Positions 63,585-64,000 of a stretch of DNA of 64,000 nt are shown here, piece after piece; the stretch's first letter is position 1, and the number at the start of each line of letters is the position of its first letter. The position numbers and the translations under genes were made by a program. The notes below the pieces were generated by a model. The model saw only the letters and a program-made list of their open reading frames with translations. It made no database searches and was not told the origin of the DNA. The stretch is taken from positions 186,001-250,000 of the forward strand of contig NZ_FOQO01000004.1 in NCBI RefSeq assembly GCF_900113765.1, read 5' to 3'. Source of the DNA: Parapedobacter indicus. Lineage in GTDB: Bacteria; Bacteroidota; Bacteroidia; Sphingobacteriales; Sphingobacteriaceae.

Positions 63585-63926
63585 TTATTTGTCTTTTTTC
63601 TGGAGGTCGGCGCGAACTTTCTCGACGAAATTAACAGATACGGATGCCAATTCCGCTATTTTTTCGTCGTGAAAATTGGTATTGAACAGTAAGTTCTTTA
63701 CAAATAGATAACCCGCCTCTTCTTTCCCTTCTCGTCTTGCGGTATCAAACGCATTCTGTGTATCCCACTTGGCTTTTAAACTTGCTTCGTATGCCATACG
63801 TTCCTCCTTTCTTAATTTTGCCACTTCCGATATCTTAAAAATCAGCTGGAAAACCCGTTTATCCAAAAATGTCGGCACTTTATCCAGTGTGTTCATGTGC
63901 TTCAACAGATACATCCACTTGTCCAT
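63585..63926 (-). pseudogene. Rpn-type PD-(D/E)XK nuclease/transposase family, C-terminal fragment
   Basis: The 113-residue frame is the C-terminal region of Rpn/PDDEXK-transposase-family proteins: KWMYLLKHMNTL, VFQLIFKISEVAKLRKEERM, YEASLKAKWDTQNAFDTARR and a short EG-rich stretch. Family-like sequence continues upstream of the ATG (KLPNFVKEADGLLTD) until an in-frame TGA at 63984-63986, so the gene is either broken there or has lost its catalytic N-terminal half. The rest lies outside the window. Confidence 0.7.
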
Positions 63927-64000
63927 ATCCGTGAGCAGACCATCCGCCTCTTTTACAAAGTTAGGTAATTTATCAGATTCTTGTCAGCTTTCATTGGCCT

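Overview
The window comes from the chromosome of a Bacteroidota bacterium, most likely of the Sphingobacteriaceae (Parapedobacter/Sphingobacterium/Pedobacter type). The reasons are FecI/FecR/TonB-receptor and SusC/SusD loci, lipoproteins with Bacteroidota-style lipoboxes, DUF6520, DUF4143 ATPases, MocR and HxlR regulators, and several promoters with the TAnnTTTG -7 box. There is no rRNA operon, complete tRNA, CRISPR array or recognisable transposase.

1-7.4 kb: the end of a GH32-like glycosidase, a small lipoprotein, then a four-gene operon of murQ, an ECF sigma factor, a FecR anti-sigma factor and a TonB-dependent receptor with an STN signalling domain. 7.4-17.2 kb: a seven-gene envelope operon (OmpA-like protein, five exported proteins of which two pairs look paralogous, one DUF4870 membrane protein). 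It is divergent from an ECF sigma factor and a membrane TPR protein, and a membrane-anchored TPR-CHAT protease-like protein lies convergent to that pair. This looks like one envelope or stress-signalling unit that I cannot match to a described system. 17.2-28.4 kb: accessory DNA with three AAA/DUF4143 genes (one truncated), a HigA-like/NTase toxin-antitoxin pair with a frameshifted toxin, barstar-like pseudogenes, permease tails, and small redox and regulatory genes. The two intact DUF4143 genes are each preceded by exactly phased direct repeats (33-bp and 22-bp periods).

28.4-34.7 kb: two ECF sigma loci, a small coiled-coil lipoprotein, an unknown 376-aa protein and a small MauE/DUF6520 cluster. 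34.7-41.6 kb: a TlpA-SusC-SusD operon in which the SusC and SusD reading frames are fused. It is preceded by about 750 bp of leader DNA built on an 11-bp period. 41.8-57.5 kb: two XRE regulators and a Fic protein, then on the other strand a compact four-gene block of OLD nuclease, second OLD nuclease, UvrD-like helicase and KAP NTPase. The block sits 28 bp downstream of sbcD-sbcC and is clearly AT-richer. This Gabija-like but larger set is the best candidate for an undescribed defence system. 57.5-60.5 kb: a 2-kb segment bounded by ~215-bp direct repeats that begin in tRNA-Leu-like 3' ends, followed by a RelE/ParE toxin-antitoxin pair. 60.6-64 kb: a MocR regulator, an NmrA-like reductase, an unknown protein and a fragment of an Rpn-type nuclease.
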